Shown: positions 30,119 to 40,027, counted from the first letter of the stretch. The stretch is 64,000 nucleotides of DNA from Marinobacter profundi (GCF_002744715.1 NZ_KZ319369.1:186001-250000); one strand, 5' to 3'. The notes: generated by a model from the letters alone, not told the origin. Numbers and translations are program-made.

Positions 30119-30676
30119 ATGAATGCATCAAAAAATTTTGTTGCCGCTGCGGCCATGTCGTTGACCGCGACCGCGTTCGCCGCAGGCGGCCACGGCGGTG
30201 GTCACGGCAACGGCATTGGTGAGCCCGGTAAAGCGGGTGATGTTTCCCGCACCATCCAGGTGGAAATGCACGATAACTACTATGAGCCGGAAACCATTGA
30301 GGTGGCCCGCGGCGAGACCGTGCGCTTCGTGATCGAGAACAAGGGCAGGCTGGTGCACGAGTTCAATCTCGGTACCCCCGAGATGCACGAGGCCCATCAG
30401 GACGAAATGAAGATGATGGTCGAGCACGGGGTCATCCAGGGGGGCACCCTCAATCGCAAGCTGATGGAAATGGACATGGGCAATGGCCATTCCATGAAAC
30501 ACGATGATCCCAACAGCGTGTTGCTGGAGCCGGGTGAGAAGAAGGAAATCGTCTGGACCTTTAACACCAAGGCCAACATGGAATTCGCCTGCAATATTCC
30601 CGGCCACTACCAGTCCGGGATGTACGGCGATGTGAACTTTGATTCTGCGGCCGACAGCCAGGCCAGCGCAGACTGA
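30119..30676 (+). CDS. copI: CopI-like periplasmic cupredoxin
   Basis: A 185-residue secreted protein: signal peptide (~1-22, ending AFA), a His/Gly-rich stretch GGHGGGHGNG, and a cupredoxin fold with probable type-1 copper ligands His (VHEFNLG), Cys and His (CNIPGHY) and Met (SGM). A Met/His-rich loop (~85-140) could bind extra copper. Similar proteins (CopI) protect the periplasm against copper. First gene of an operon with copA and copB behind box A2. Confidence 0.82.
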   Translation: MNASKNFVAAAAMSLTATAFAAGGHGGGHGNGIGEPGKAGDVSRTIQVEMHDNYYEPETIEVARGETVRFVIENKGRLVHEFNLGTPEMHEAHQDEMKMMVEHGVIQGGTLNRKLMEMDMGNGHSMKHDDPNSVLLEPGEKKEIVWTFNTKANMEFACNIPGHYQSGMYGDVNFDSAADSQASAD

Positions 30677-30752
30677 TCCCGCCCGGAGACGGTAAGAAGG
30701 GAGTGCCACTTTCCCGGTGCTCCCGAAGCAGTATTCCAGGAGTAACCAACAC

Positions 30753-32519
30753 ATGAAGAACGCCCTTATGGCAGGGGCCCTCGGGCTCCTCATGCCGGCG
30801 CTGTCGGCTGCCGGTGAATACAACATCACCGTGGACCGCGTGATGATCGATACCGGCGATTTTGTGAAAGAAGGCATCGGCTACAACGGTGCCTCGCCCG
30901 GACCGGTGCTCAGGTTCAAGGAGGGGGAGACGGTAACGATCAATGTCACCAATAACCTCGATGAGCCGACCTCCATTCACTGGCACGGACTGATCCTGCC
31001 GTTCGAACAGGACGGGGTTCCGGGCATCAGCTTTGACGGTATCAAGCCCGGTGAGACCTTCACCTACGAGTTCCCCATCGTGCAAAGCGGCACCTACTGG
31101 TTTCACAGTCATTCGGGCTTTCAGGAACCCAACGGTGCCTATGGTGCGATTGTGATCGAACCCGAGGGGCGGGAGCCGTTCCGGTACGACCGGGAGTATG
31201 TGGTCCAGCTCACCGACAAACACCCGCACGATGGTAACCGGGTCATGCGTAATCTGAAGATGATGCCGGACTATTACAACCGTCAGCAGCAGACCGTGGG
31301 GGATTTCTTTGCCGATATCTCGAAGCACGGTTTCGTGACCACCCTGCAGGACCGTCTGGCCTGGGGCGACATGCGCATGATGAAAGCCGACGTGGAAGAT
31401 GTTCAGGGCTTTACCGGCCTGATCAATGGCAAGGGGCCCGAACAGAACTGGACCGGCCTGTTCGAGCCGGGCGAGCGCATCCGACTCCGGTTCATCAATT
31501 CCTCCGCCATGGCGTACTTCGATATCCGGATTCCGGGCCTGGAGATGACCGTGGTGCAGGCCGACGGCAATAACGTACAGCCGGTCACTGTGGACGAGTT
31601 CCGCATCGGTGTGGCGGAAACCTACGATGTGATTGTCCGGCCGAAGACCGCCGAGGCCTACACCATCTTCGCCGAATCCATGGGCCGATCGGGCTATGCC
31701 CGGGCAACCCTGGCGCCTGAGGAAGGCATGCAAGGGCCCGTGCCCGAACTGAGAGAGGCGCCATTGCTGACCATGGCCGATATGGGGGGCATGCATGGTA
31801 TGGCCGATGGCGATATGGCGACCCGCGACGGTGCGGAAGACATGGACCATGGCAACATGAGCCAGGGTTCAATGGAACAGGCCAGTATGAATGGCAGCTC
31901 CGGCATGGCCGCTGACGCTGGCACTTCGATGGCCGGAATGGACCACTCGGGCATGGATCACGGTGCCATGATCATGGCCGAAGGTGGTGCCAGCGATCCC
32001 TTCTACGCGGAGGGTAGCGGCCTGGTGCCGGTGGCGGCGAATGGTGGCAAGTTCCTCTCGTACTCGGATTTGCGGGCCCAGAAGCCACTGTACGAGGAGC
32101 GGGAGCCCACCCGTGAAATCGAACTGCGCCTGACCGGCAACATGGAGCGGTATACCTGGAGTATTGACGGCGTCAAGTATGAGGACGCGGAACCATTGAA
32201 GCTGCAATACGGCGAGCGCGTCCGGTTCAAGTTTGTTAACGAAACCATGATGACGCATCCGATGCATCTGCATGGCATGTGGTCGATCCTCGATGTGGGG
32301 GCCGGGGAGTGGAACCCGGTTAAACACACCGTCAGCGTTCAACCGGGCACTACGGTCTATATGGAAACCGAGGTGGACGCGCCGGGCCAGTGGGCTTTCC
32401 ATTGCCACCTGTCCTACCATGCCGCCTCCGGCATGTTCCGTAAGGTCGTGGTCGAGGGTGGTCCGGACCAGGGCAACACCGCCGGCGTTGAAGTTGCGAA
32501 TGACGGAGGTGATGCATGA
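30753..32519 (+). CDS. copA: CopA-type multicopper oxidase
   Basis: A 588-residue periplasmic oxidase with all four copper-site segments: HWHG, WFHSHSG, HPMHLHGMW and AFHCHLSYHAASGM. It oxidises Cu(I) to the less toxic Cu(II). A Met/His/Asp-rich insert (~345-415, with repeated MDH and GM units) is typical of PcoA/CopA. ATG 30753 has AGGAGT upstream and a signal peptide following; the upstream start at 30717 would add an unlikely charged N-terminus. It overlaps copB by four bases. Confidence 0.95.
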   Translation: MKNALMAGALGLLMPALSAAGEYNITVDRVMIDTGDFVKEGIGYNGASPGPVLRFKEGETVTINVTNNLDEPTSIHWHGLILPFEQDGVPGISFDGIKPGETFTYEFPIVQSGTYWFHSHSGFQEPNGAYGAIVIEPEGREPFRYDREYVVQLTDKHPHDGNRVMRNLKMMPDYYNRQQQTVGDFFADISKHGFVTTLQDRLAWGDMRMMKADVEDVQGFTGLINGKGPEQNWTGLFEPGERIRLRFINSSAMAYFDIRIPGLEMTVVQADGNNVQPVTVDEFRIGVAETYDVIVRPKTAEAYTIFAESMGRSGYARATLAPEEGMQGPVPELREAPLLTMADMGGMHGMADGDMATRDGAEDMDHGNMSQGSMEQASMNGSSGMAADAGTSMAGMDHSGMDHGAMIMAEGGASDPFYAEGSGLVPVAANGGKFLSYSDLRAQKPLYEEREPTREIELRLTGNMERYTWSIDGVKYEDAEPLKLQYGERVRFKFVNETMMTHPMHLHGMWSILDVGAGEWNPVKHTVSVQPGTTVYMETEVDAPGQWAFHCHLSYHAASGMFRKVVVEGGPDQGNTAGVEVANDGGDA

Positions 32520-33259
32520 GGACTTTGACCCTGTCTGCGCTTGCACTGGCATTGACGTTGCCATCGTTGCCCGTGCTGGGCAGTGATATGCCGCAGGACC
32601 AGTCCGGCCGGAAGGACGCGCTGAGCCTCTGGGGTGTCCAGTTCGAGGAACTGGAATATCGTTACAGTGACGATGACGAGGAACTGGGGGTCTGGAACGG
32701 CGATGCCTTCTACGGCACTGATGAACTCAAGTTCCGCTGGCTGACTAAAGGTGAGTACGCGATCGAAGAAGAGGCCTATGAGAAGCTGGAAAACCAGTTG
32801 CTCCTGCAGACGCCGGTGTCCAGCTTCTTCGACGCCAAGGCCGGCGTGCGCTTCGACACGCCCGAGGGCCCGGACCGTACCTATGGGGTGTTGGGGCTGA
32901 CCGGCCTGGCTCCGCACTGGTTCGAGGTGGATGCCAGCCTGTATGTCAGTGACGAAGGCGATACTTCGGCGGAGTTTGATGCCGAGTACGAGCTGCTGTT
33001 CACCAATCACCTGATCCTGTCTGCTGCACTGGATGCCACTGTTGCTTTCAGTGAAGACCGGGAAATTGGTGTGGGCAAGGGGCTGGTTTCTACAGAAACC
33101 GGGCTCCGGTTGAGCTATGACCTGGTTGACCGGTCCTTCTCGCCCTACCTGGGCGTGGTCCACGAACGCAAATATGGCGACACCGCCGACTTTGCGGAAG
33201 CAGAAGGGGGAGGCACCGAGGACTGGTTCGCCGTTATCGGAGCCAGAGTCTCGTTCTGA
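32516..33259 (+). CDS. copB: CopB, outer-membrane copper resistance protein
   Basis: A 247-residue protein with a signal peptide (~1-22), amphipathic beta strands and a C-terminal aromatic residue (GARVSF) for barrel assembly. Sequence such as RTYGVLGLTGLAPHWFEVDASLYVSD is characteristic of CopB/PcoB. The usual N-terminal Met-rich repeats are almost absent, making it shorter than many homologues. ATGA overlap with copA; a strong terminator follows. Confidence 0.92.
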   Translation: MRTLTLSALALALTLPSLPVLGSDMPQDQSGRKDALSLWGVQFEELEYRYSDDDEELGVWNGDAFYGTDELKFRWLTKGEYAIEEEAYEKLENQLLLQTPVSSFFDAKAGVRFDTPEGPDRTYGVLGLTGLAPHWFEVDASLYVSDEGDTSAEFDAEYELLFTNHLILSAALDATVAFSEDREIGVGKGLVSTETGLRLSYDLVDRSFSPYLGVVHERKYGDTADFAEAEGGGTEDWFAVIGARVSF

Positions 33260-33282
33260 GTCCGCCTCTGACGCTCCAGCTA

Positions 33283-33315
33283 ACGGGCCGAGGGTACCCC
33301 CCTCGGCCCGTTTTT
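33283..33315 (+). terminator. Rho-independent terminator after copB
   Basis: ACGGGCCGAGG (33283-33293) pairs with CCTCGGCCCGT (33301-33311) over a 7-base loop, and the stem runs into TTTTT. It ends the copI-copA-copB transcript just before the next promoter. Confidence 0.92.
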
Positions 33316-33327
33316 GTTGCTGACAAG

Positions 33328-33398
33328 TTGATGTGGATCAACCGGGGGCGGTTGAGGCAGCTGATTTTCAGCCGCAATTCAGCTTCGGATGTTGTGAT
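33328..33398 (+). promoter_or_regulatory. Composite promoter B: Fnr-like box plus TTCAG repeat
   Basis: TTGATGTGGATCAA (33328-33341) is a perfect TTGAT-N4-ATCAA palindrome. TTTTCAG-CCGC-AATTCAG (33365-33382) follows, then TGTGAT as a possible -10 (33393-33398). The start codon of the P-type ATPase operon's first gene is 35 bases further on. Confidence 0.72.
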
Positions 33399-33432
33399 GA
33401 GGTCAAAGCAAGCAGGTTGGGAGGTGAATGCC

Positions 33433-33789
33433 ATGACCAAAGCTCACAAAGCAACCAGTCAGGAACCCTTTCTTCTCCACAGGAAATTGCCCGTTGAGGG
33501 GCTGGGTGAGAGTCAGTGGGAGGATTTCATTCACGAACTGAATCACCACCCCTGCGTGGACTTCGCCGAGCGCAAGCCGGGCAACCGTCTATTCGTGACC
33601 TATGATGGAAGTCATTGGTCCATCGATGAGTTGCTCGATCTGGTTGCAGGCTATGACGGGAGGCTTCCCGGAGGCTGGTGGACGCGCAGGAAACTGGCCT
33701 GGTACCGGTTTACCGATGACAACGTCCGGGCCAATGCCAATCACGAGCCATTCTGTTGTTCGAAGATTCCGCCAATGAAACGAAAGTGA
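33433..33789 (+). CDS. Small HMA-like cytoplasmic protein heading the ATPase operon
   Basis: A 118-residue protein from ATG 33433 (GGGAGGT eight bases upstream; predicted promoter at 33393). It has FIHELNHHPCVDFAE followed by an alpha/beta stretch and WWTRRKLAWYRFTDDNVRAN, ending in EPFCCSKIPP. The arrangement suggests a divergent heavy-metal-associated fold with Cys pairs, possibly a metallochaperone for the ATPase two genes later. It lacks the classic GMTCxxC motif. Confidence 0.55.
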   Translation: MTKAHKATSQEPFLLHRKLPVEGLGESQWEDFIHELNHHPCVDFAERKPGNRLFVTYDGSHWSIDELLDLVAGYDGRLPGGWWTRRKLAWYRFTDDNVRANANHEPFCCSKIPPMKRK

Positions 33790-33800
33790 CAGGAGGTTGA

Positions 33801-35156
33801 ATGGGCAGTGAGCAGGACAGAACCACCCATTATCAGGAAGGAAGTCTGACGCTTCCCGGAACCGTGATGCTGGGAACCGGCGTCATGATTGGCGCCGGTA
33901 TCTTCGCACTGACCGGCCAGATGGCCCAGATGACGGGTGTGCTGTTTCCGCTGGCCTTTCTGGCGGCTGCGGTCATCGTGGCCTTCAGCGCGTACTCCTA
34001 TATCAAGATCTCCAATGCCTGGCCATCCGCCGGAGGCATTGGTATGTATCTGCACAAAGCCTACGGGAACCGCTTGCCAACTGCGTTCAACGCCTTGCTG
34101 ATGTATTTCTCGATGGTGATTGCCCAGAGTTTTCTGGCGCGTACTTTCGGTTCCTACACCATGCAGTTGTTCGGCGGCGACGAAAGCGGACGCATGGTAC
34201 CCATTCTCGGCGTATCGCTGATCCTGGGGGCTTTTCTGATCAACCTGCTGGGTAACCGGATGATCCAGGGAGTGGCCTCCTTCATCGGCATTCTGAAAAT
34301 AGGGGGGATACTGGTTTTCGGGCTGGTGGGTGTCTGGATCGCCGACAGCATATCGGTTGATTTCTCCACACCGGGAGAAGCGGGAACCGCTGGTAATTTC
34401 CTGGGTGCCACCGCGCTCGGGATACTGGCCTTCAAGGGTTTCACCACCATCACCAACAGTGGCTCCGAGGTGAAGGATCCGCACCGGAACGTGGGGCGCG
34501 CTATCGTTATTTCCATTGCAGCCTGTGTGGTGATCTACACCCTGGTTGGCTTTGCCGTTGCCAGCAATCTTTCACTGGCTGAAATCATTGAGACCCGGGA
34601 CTACTCCCTTGCTGCAGCCGCACGCCCGGCACTGGGGGATTATGGTGTCTGGTTCACGGTTGCCATCGCCATGATGGCCACCGCCGGTGGCATTCTGGCC
34701 AGTATCTTCGCTGTCTCGCGCATGTTGGCCATGCTGACGGAGATGAAGCTGGTGCCCCACAGTCATTTCGGCATGCCGGGAACCATCCAGAAGCACACGC
34801 TGGTCTACACTGTGGTCCTGGGGCTGACCCTCACGGCCTTTTTTGATCTTTCCCGCATTGCGGCTTTGGGGATCGTCTTCTACCTGGTCATGGATATTGC
34901 CATTCACTGGGGCGTGCTTCGGTATCTGCGGGCAGATGTGAAGGCAAGCGTCTGGGTGCCGGCGACGGCGATCATTCTGGATATGCTGGCACTTGGTGGT
35001 TTTGTCTGGGTGAAACTGAACACCGATCCTTTTGTTATCGGTGTGGCCGTGGCAACGATGGCCGTGATTGCCATTGTCGAGCAGCTGTTCCTGACCAGAA
35101 CTGCGCGCACCCGGGAATCCGGGCATGAGGGAACTCAGGTGCATCATCACCATTAA
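33801..35156 (+). CDS. APC-superfamily amino-acid-type permease
   Basis: A 451-residue, twelve-helix permease. TM1 carries GVMIGAGIFALTGQ, a signature of APC transporters. The C-terminal tail is short and ends HHHH. The substrate is unknown. AGGAGG precedes the start, 11 bases after the HMA-like gene, so it belongs to the copper-ATPase operon. An amino-acid carrier here could move a copper-binding amino acid, but that is inference. Confidence 0.82.
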   Translation: MGSEQDRTTHYQEGSLTLPGTVMLGTGVMIGAGIFALTGQMAQMTGVLFPLAFLAAAVIVAFSAYSYIKISNAWPSAGGIGMYLHKAYGNRLPTAFNALLMYFSMVIAQSFLARTFGSYTMQLFGGDESGRMVPILGVSLILGAFLINLLGNRMIQGVASFIGILKIGGILVFGLVGVWIADSISVDFSTPGEAGTAGNFLGATALGILAFKGFTTITNSGSEVKDPHRNVGRAIVISIAACVVIYTLVGFAVASNLSLAEIIETRDYSLAAAARPALGDYGVWFTVAIAMMATAGGILASIFAVSRMLAMLTEMKLVPHSHFGMPGTIQKHTLVYTVVLGLTLTAFFDLSRIAALGIVFYLVMDIAIHWGVLRYLRADVKASVWVPATAIILDMLALGGFVWVKLNTDPFVIGVAVATMAVIAIVEQLFLTRTARTRESGHEGTQVHHHH

Positions 35157-35183
35157 TAGGTTATCGACCTGGAGAGCAGTACC

Positions 35184-35426
35184 ATGATGGGAAATGGAGC
35201 GTTTGGTAATACCATGTTTTATAACACGATGTGGGCCGGACACTGGTTGTGGATGCTGGTGATCGGCATTGTGGTCGTCATACCGGCCTGGCGTATTTGC
35301 CAGCGCACGGGATATCCGGGCTGGATGGGCATTCTGATACTGATTCCAGTGGTTAATCTTTTCCTGCTTTATTTTCTTGCGTTTTCTGAATGGCCCGCGG
35401 ATAAACAAGGGGGGCCGGATGCCTGA
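35184..35426 (+). CDS. Small two-helix membrane protein upstream of the copper ATPase
   Basis: An 80-residue protein with two hydrophobic helices (~20-37 and ~47-68) and a Met/Asn-rich N-terminus ([17 protein letters not shown]). Its last eight bases overlap the ATPase start, so the two are coupled. Met-rich ends are common in copper-handling proteins. Family not recognised. Confidence 0.6.
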   Translation: MMGNGAFGNTMFYNTMWAGHWLWMLVIGIVVVIPAWRICQRTGYPGWMGILILIPVVNLFLLYFLAFSEWPADKQGGPDA

Positions 35427-37776
35427 GCACCAGCACGCTCACCATGCCCACCACGGTGAAGGGGAAAGTGGAGAGCACCTCGCCAAGGACCCGGTTTGCG
35501 GAATGTCCGTAGACCCCCACACGGCCGAGCATCGAAGTCAGCACGGTGGAAAAACCTGGTATTTTTGCTCGTCACGCTGCCAGTCGAAATTCGACGAGGA
35601 CCCCGAACAATACCTCGGCGGGCAACCGCAACAGGAAGAGGCCGTGCCGCCGGGCACCATCTACACCTGCCCGATGCATCCCGAAATTCGCCAGCAGGGA
35701 CCGGGAGACTGCCCCATCTGTGGTATGGCTCTGGAGCCCGAGCAGGTGAGCCTGGATGATGGGCCATCCACAGAGCTTACGGACATGACCCGCCGGTTCT
35801 GGATTGGACTGGTTCTGACTCTGCCGGTGCTGGTGCTTGAAATGGGCGGGCACCTGACCGGGCTTGATCACATTGTCGCCCCTCAGATATCCAACTGGAT
35901 CCAGTTGGTGCTGGCAACACCGGTTGTTATGTGGTGTGGCTGGCCGTTCTTTGTCCGGGGCTGGAAGTCCGTGGTCAGTCGCAACCTGAACATGTTCACG
36001 TTGATTGCCATCGGTACCGGCGTGGCGTTGATATATAGCCTGGTGGCGACCCTTGCCCCTCAGGTTTTCCCGGCAGCCTTTCGGCAGGAGGATGGCTCGG
36101 TTGCCGTCTATTTCGAGGCCGCGGCGGTCATTGTGGTGCTGGTCTTACTGGGGCAGGTGCTGGAACTCCGGGCCCGGGAAAAAACCTCGGGTGCCATCAA
36201 GGCCTTGCTGGATCTGGCGCCGGCAACCGCCAGGAAACTGGACGATGCGGGCGGTGAGTCCGATGTGTCGCTTGATCAGGTCAAGGTTGGCGACCGCCTT
36301 CGGGTTCGGCCCGGAGACAAGGTGCCACTGGACGGAGAGGTGCTTGAGGGCAGCTCCAATGTGGACGAATCCATGGTCACTGGTGAGCCTTTGGCGGTCA
36401 GCAAGAAATCGGGAGATCAGGTGATTGGCGGCAGCATCAACCAGCAGGGCAGCTTTATCATGCGGGCCGACAAGGTTGGCCGGGACACCATGCTGTCACA
36501 GATTGTGCAGATGGTGGCGAGCGCCCAGCGCAGCCGCGCGCCCATTCAGGGCCTGGCCGACAAGGTCGCGGGCTATTTTGTGCCGGCCGTGATCCTGATC
36601 GCCATTATCGCCTTTATCGTCTGGTCCGTCTTCGGGCCCACGCCGCCCATGGCCTTCGGGCTGATTGCCGCTGTGAGCGTGTTGATCATCGCCTGCCCCT
36701 GTGCCCTGGGGCTGGCCACGCCCATGTCGATCATGGTCGGCGTCGGCCGGGGTGCCCAGAGTGGTGTGCTGATACGGGACGCGGAAGCTCTGGAGCGCAT
36801 GGAAAAGGTGGATACGGTTGTGGTGGACAAAACCGGCACACTGACAGAAGGCAAACCTCAGGTCACAAAGCTGGTTCCTGCCGAGGGATTCAGCGAGGAA
36901 GAACTCATGCGGTTTGCCGGCGGCCTGGAAAAGGGCAGTGAGCACCCGCTGGCCCATGCCATTCTCGACAAAGCCGGGGCCATGGACCTGACGCTGCCAG
37001 AGGCTGAGGGTTTCGACTCCCCGAATGGCAAAGGCGTGACCGGAAAGATCGATGGGCAGCAGGTACTGATTGGCAACCGGCTGTTGATGGAATCCGAAGG
37101 CGTCGATACCTCGGATTTTGAGTCTGAAGCCGACCAGCTCCGCAGGGATGGGGCCACGGTGATTTTCGCAGCCGTTGACGGAAAGGTTTGCGGGTTGCTT
37201 GCCATTGCCGATCCGGTGAAAGAAACCACCGAAGCGGCCATAACGGCACTACAGAAGGATGGCATCCGTGTCGTCATGCTGACCGGCGATAACCGAACAT
37301 CGGCTGAGGCCGTTGCCCGCAAACTGCACATTGACGAAGTGGAGGCGGAAGTCCTGCCGGAGGACAAGGGCAAGATCGTTCAGCGCCTGAAAGATGAGGG
37401 CCGTATTGTGGTCATGGCCGGCGATGGCGTAAACGACGCACCCGCATTGGCAACGGCGGATGTGGGTGTGGCCATGGGCACAGGTACGGATGTCGCGATC
37501 GAAAGCGCCGGTATTACACTGCTCCGGGGAGACCTGATGGGCATTGTGGAAGCCCGCCGGCTGTCTCTGGCGACCATGCGCAACATCCGGCAGAACCTGT
37601 TTTTTGCCTTTATCTACAACTCTGCCGGCGTCCCGATCGCCGCCGGGGTGTTGTATCCGTTTGCGGGCATCCTGCTGTCCCCGATTTTCGCGGCGGCGGC
37701 CATGTCGCTGTCTTCGGTCAGCGTGATTGTCAACGCACTGCGTTTGCGAGTGGTCAGTCTGGGACCGGGCCACTGA
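35419..37776 (+). CDS. Copper-exporting P1B-type ATPase with YHS and metal-binding domains
   Basis: A 785-residue ATPase. N-terminus: His-rich HQHAHHAHH, then a YHS domain (~23-66, DPVCGM and FCSSRC), then a YTCPMHP-type metal-binding domain (~81-107) in place of HMA repeats. Core: phosphatase TGEP, CPC (~426-428) in [11 protein letters not shown], phospho-acceptor D470 in DKTGT, and [11 protein letters not shown]7/TM8 carry YN and MSLSS, fitting the Cu(I) P1B-1 class. ATG 35419 follows a GGGG run; exports copper from the cytoplasm. Confidence 0.92.
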   Translation: MPEHQHAHHAHHGEGESGEHLAKDPVCGMSVDPHTAEHRSQHGGKTWYFCSSRCQSKFDEDPEQYLGGQPQQEEAVPPGTIYTCPMHPEIRQQGPGDCPICGMALEPEQVSLDDGPSTELTDMTRRFWIGLVLTLPVLVLEMGGHLTGLDHIVAPQISNWIQLVLATPVVMWCGWPFFVRGWKSVVSRNLNMFTLIAIGTGVALIYSLVATLAPQVFPAAFRQEDGSVAVYFEAAAVIVVLVLLGQVLELRAREKTSGAIKALLDLAPATARKLDDAGGESDVSLDQVKVGDRLRVRPGDKVPLDGEVLEGSSNVDESMVTGEPLAVSKKSGDQVIGGSINQQGSFIMRADKVGRDTMLSQIVQMVASAQRSRAPIQGLADKVAGYFVPAVILIAIIAFIVWSVFGPTPPMAFGLIAAVSVLIIACPCALGLATPMSIMVGVGRGAQSGVLIRDAEALERMEKVDTVVVDKTGTLTEGKPQVTKLVPAEGFSEEELMRFAGGLEKGSEHPLAHAILDKAGAMDLTLPEAEGFDSPNGKGVTGKIDGQQVLIGNRLLMESEGVDTSDFESEADQLRRDGATVIFAAVDGKVCGLLAIADPVKETTEAAITALQKDGIRVVMLTGDNRTSAEAVARKLHIDEVEAEVLPEDKGKIVQRLKDEGRIVVMAGDGVNDAPALATADVGVAMGTGTDVAIESAGITLLRGDLMGIVEARRLSLATMRNIRQNLFFAFIYNSAGVPIAAGVLYPFAGILLSPIFAAAAMSLSSVSVIVNALRLRVVSLGPGH

Positions 37777-37800
37777 ACTTTTCTCTCACAGGAGATAACC

Positions 37801-38187
37801 ATGTCATACACGATCAACCGTCTCATCAAGAATGTCGATTTTGAGGATGTGGACCAGAGAGCGCGGCAGGCCCTGGGGGACCACGGCTTCGGCGTGCTGA
37901 CCGAGATCGACGTCAAAGCCACCATGAAGAAAAAGCTCGACAAGGACATGTCTGCCTACCGGATTCTGGGGGCCTGTAATCCCGGTATGGCCTGGGAAGC
38001 TATTGGCGTGGAGCCCCGCGTCGGTGCCATGCTGCCGTGCAACGTGATTCTCAGGGAAGTTTCGGACGGCGTGGAGGTCAGTGCCGTTGATCCTGTGGCG
38101 TCCATGACGGCCATTGATAATGACGAGCTCAAGCAGGTTGCCGGGAAAGTCAGAGACATGCTGTCTGAGGTTGTCGAGGCGATCTGA
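37801..38187 (+). CDS. DUF302-family protein
   Basis: A 128-residue soluble protein with the DUF302 pattern: GFGVLTEIDVKATMKKKL, YRILGACNPGMAWEAI and LPCNVILRE. DUF302 proteins often accompany metal-transport genes, but their function is unproven. AGGAG precedes the ATG, 24 bases after the ATPase stop, so it is probably the last gene of that operon. The conserved Cys in GACNP and PCN could touch metal or thiol ligands. Confidence 0.85.
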   Translation: MSYTINRLIKNVDFEDVDQRARQALGDHGFGVLTEIDVKATMKKKLDKDMSAYRILGACNPGMAWEAIGVEPRVGAMLPCNVILREVSDGVEVSAVDPVASMTAIDNDELKQVAGKVRDMLSEVVEAI

Positions 38188-38317
38188 CCGATGGCCTCGG
38201 GCGCCCTGCCTCTGCGCGTGCGTTAAGCCGCAAGAGGGTGTTGGAATCGTTGGTGAAGAGAGAATACCATTCCCGTGCGGTTTTTCCGGAATTAAAACGA
38301 ATAGATGTTCCCTGGTC

Positions 38318-38358
38318 TCCCGTCTGGCTCATTAGATCAGCGATTTAACCAGACGGGA
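38318..38358. repeat. Inverted repeat upstream of the DUF3147 gene
   Basis: TCCCGTCTGG (38318-38327) and CCAGACGGGA (38349-38358) form a 10-bp stem with a 21-base loop, between DUF302 and DUF3147 genes. No T-run follows. It could end the ATPase operon transcript or act as an operator for the next gene. Confidence 0.55.
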
Positions 38359-38379
38359 CACTAGCCAGAGGACGATTGA

Positions 38380-38730
38380 ATGGCATGGCTTATTACCAAG
38401 TATGCGATTACTGCTGCATTGGTGGTGCTGGTATCTGAAATCGCGAAACGCAGCGACAAACTGGGCGCGCTGATTGCTGCCTTACCCATGGTGACAGTGC
38501 TGGCCATGATCTGGCTTTACGCTGAGCAGCAGCCCGCAGAGAAAATCAGCAATCATGCCTGGTATACGTTCTGGTACGTGCTGCCGACCCTGCCAATGTT
38601 TCTGGCTTTCCCGTTCCTTCTGCCGAGGTTTGGCTTCTGGGTTTCCCTCGTGATCAGTGCTGTCATCACCATCGCCTGCTTTGCGGCACTGGCGGCCGTG
38701 GTAAAGCGGTTTGGTATCTTTCTTCTGTAA
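38380..38730 (+). CDS. DUF3147-family membrane protein
   Basis: A 116-residue protein with four predicted helices. Conserved features include an N-terminal LITKYAITAALVVLVSEIAKRSDKLGALIAALP segment and the helix pair PTLPMFLAFPFLLPRFGFW. Function unknown. GAGGACG precedes the ATG. It stands between the ATPase operon and the convergent CcdA-like gene. Confidence 0.8.
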   Translation: MAWLITKYAITAALVVLVSEIAKRSDKLGALIAALPMVTVLAMIWLYAEQQPAEKISNHAWYTFWYVLPTLPMFLAFPFLLPRFGFWVSLVISAVITIACFAALAAVVKRFGIFLL

Positions 38731-38741
38731 TTCCGCGTGTT

Positions 38742-39464
38742 TTAGCCAAGGCTGCCCAACACTGGAAAGGTCGATAGCATCCACGATGCAAACCGTGTCA
38801 TTTGCCCGGTGATCACCATTACGCCCATGATCACCAGCACCAGACCTGCCACTGCCCTCAGTGGTCTGCTCCAGCGACTGAACCCTCGCATCCGCTCGCG
38901 AAAGTGCTCGATGAACAGCGCGGTTCCAAGGAATGGCAGCGCCAGTCCCAGCGAATACACTGCAAGGTACAGCATGCCCGTTTCCGCGTTGGCATGGGTT
39001 GAGCTAAGGGCCAGTATGGCGCCGAGTATGGGGCCGATGCAGGGCGTCCAGCCGATGGCGAACGCCACGCCCAGCACGAATGCTGCCGTGGGCCGCCCGC
39101 CTTCCAGCGTATGCCCCAGGCGCCAGTCCCGTTGCAGGGCCGGCATGCTCCACCAACCCAGCATGAACAGGCCCATGAGCACAATCAGCAACCCGGCCAC
39201 CAGATTGGCTTCCTGCCGGTAGGCCATCAGCCACTGCCCCAGAAGACTGGCGCTGGCGCCCAGGGCAACAAACACCAGGCTGAAGCCGAGCACAAAGCAG
39301 ACACTCAGCCACAAGGCTTTCAGCCGATTCGACGCCTCGGTTACTGCGCCGCCGGTAACGACAGACAGGTAGCCCGGGACCAGTGGCAGAGTGCAGGGTG
39401 AGAAGAAAGACACCAGGCCGCCAAGGAAGGCGGCCAGGATGCCCCAGGTTGCAAGATCTGGCAT
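38742..39464 (-). CDS. CcdA/DsbD-type thiol-electron transporter
   Basis: A 240-residue protein with six or seven membrane helices and paired conserved cysteines in SFFSPCTLPLVPG (~20-32) and GWTPCIGPILG. These carry reducing equivalents from the cytoplasm to periplasmic thiol proteins, for cytochrome c maturation or copper-site reduction. It is the third gene of a minus-strand set after the DUF411 and Cys/Met-rich secreted proteins, so its partners are probably periplasmic copper proteins. Confidence 0.85.
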   Translation of the reverse strand: MPDLATWGILAAFLGGLVSFFSPCTLPLVPGYLSVVTGGAVTEASNRLKALWLSVCFVLGFSLVFVALGASASLLGQWLMAYRQEANLVAGLLIVLMGLFMLGWWSMPALQRDWRLGHTLEGGRPTAAFVLGVAFAIGWTPCIGPILGAILALSSTHANAETGMLYLAVYSLGLALPFLGTALFIEHFRERMRGFSRWSRPLRAVAGLVLVIMGVMVITGQMTRFASWMLSTFPVLGSLG

Positions 39465-39514
39465 TCAGGAACTCCCGAATCAGTGGTATTCCCGGCCGGC
39501 AGCCGGGAACGGCC

Positions 39515-40027
39515 TCAGTAATCTTTGTGCTCGCTGAACACGCTCTGCTGCCCGTTGGCTCGGAAGGCAATCACCTGGTAGTCGTCCTTCCGGCCGGTTT
39601 CCATGCCGGGGCTGCCCTGGACCATGCCCGGCACTGAAAGCCCGAGGGTATTGAACTGGGGGTTTTCCAGGTAAGCGAGGATATCGCCAGCCGGCACATG
39701 ACCCTCGATTACCACATCATCAATCAACGCGGTGTGGCAGGAAGCCAGCTCTCCCGGTACGCCATGGGTCTGCTTGATAGCACCGACGTTGTCGGTATCG
39801 ATAACGCGGGTCTCAAAGCCGTTGGTCTCAAGGTGCTCAACCCAGCCCTGACAGCAGCCGCAGCTTGGGCTCTTATAGATGGTGATCGCGGGGCCAGTTT
39901 CGCCAGCAGAGGCCAGAGGGGTTGATGGTTCGGAGGATTCGTTGGCCTGGATTGCCAGCGTGGTGGCGCCGGCGGCAAGAACAATGGCAGCGACGCCAGT
40001 ATAAAGGGCAAGTTTTTGGGTCTTCAT
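39515..40027 (-). CDS. DUF411 periplasmic metal-binding protein
   Basis: A 170-residue protein: an N-terminal signal or anchor helix (~7-27), then a thioredoxin-like DUF411 domain with the paired cysteines SPSCGCCQGWVEHL (~57-70) and GVPGELASCHTALIDD. DUF411 proteins are found in copper-resistance loci. CAGGAG precedes ATG 40027; the upstream start at 40114 lacks a good site. It probably receives electrons from the adjacent CcdA-like protein. Confidence 0.85.
   Translation of the reverse strand: MKTQKLALYTGVAAIVLAAGATTLAIQANESSEPSTPLASAGETGPAITIYKSPSCGCCQGWVEHLETNGFETRVIDTDNVGAIKQTHGVPGELASCHTALIDDVVIEGHVPAGDILAYLENPQFNTLGLSVPGMVQGSPGMETGRKDDYQVIAFRANGQQSVFSEHKDY

Noticed and set aside
30561..31850. 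A 429-codon minus-strand frame opposite copA
   Set aside because: Shadow frame opposite a multicopper oxidase with all ligand motifs intact.
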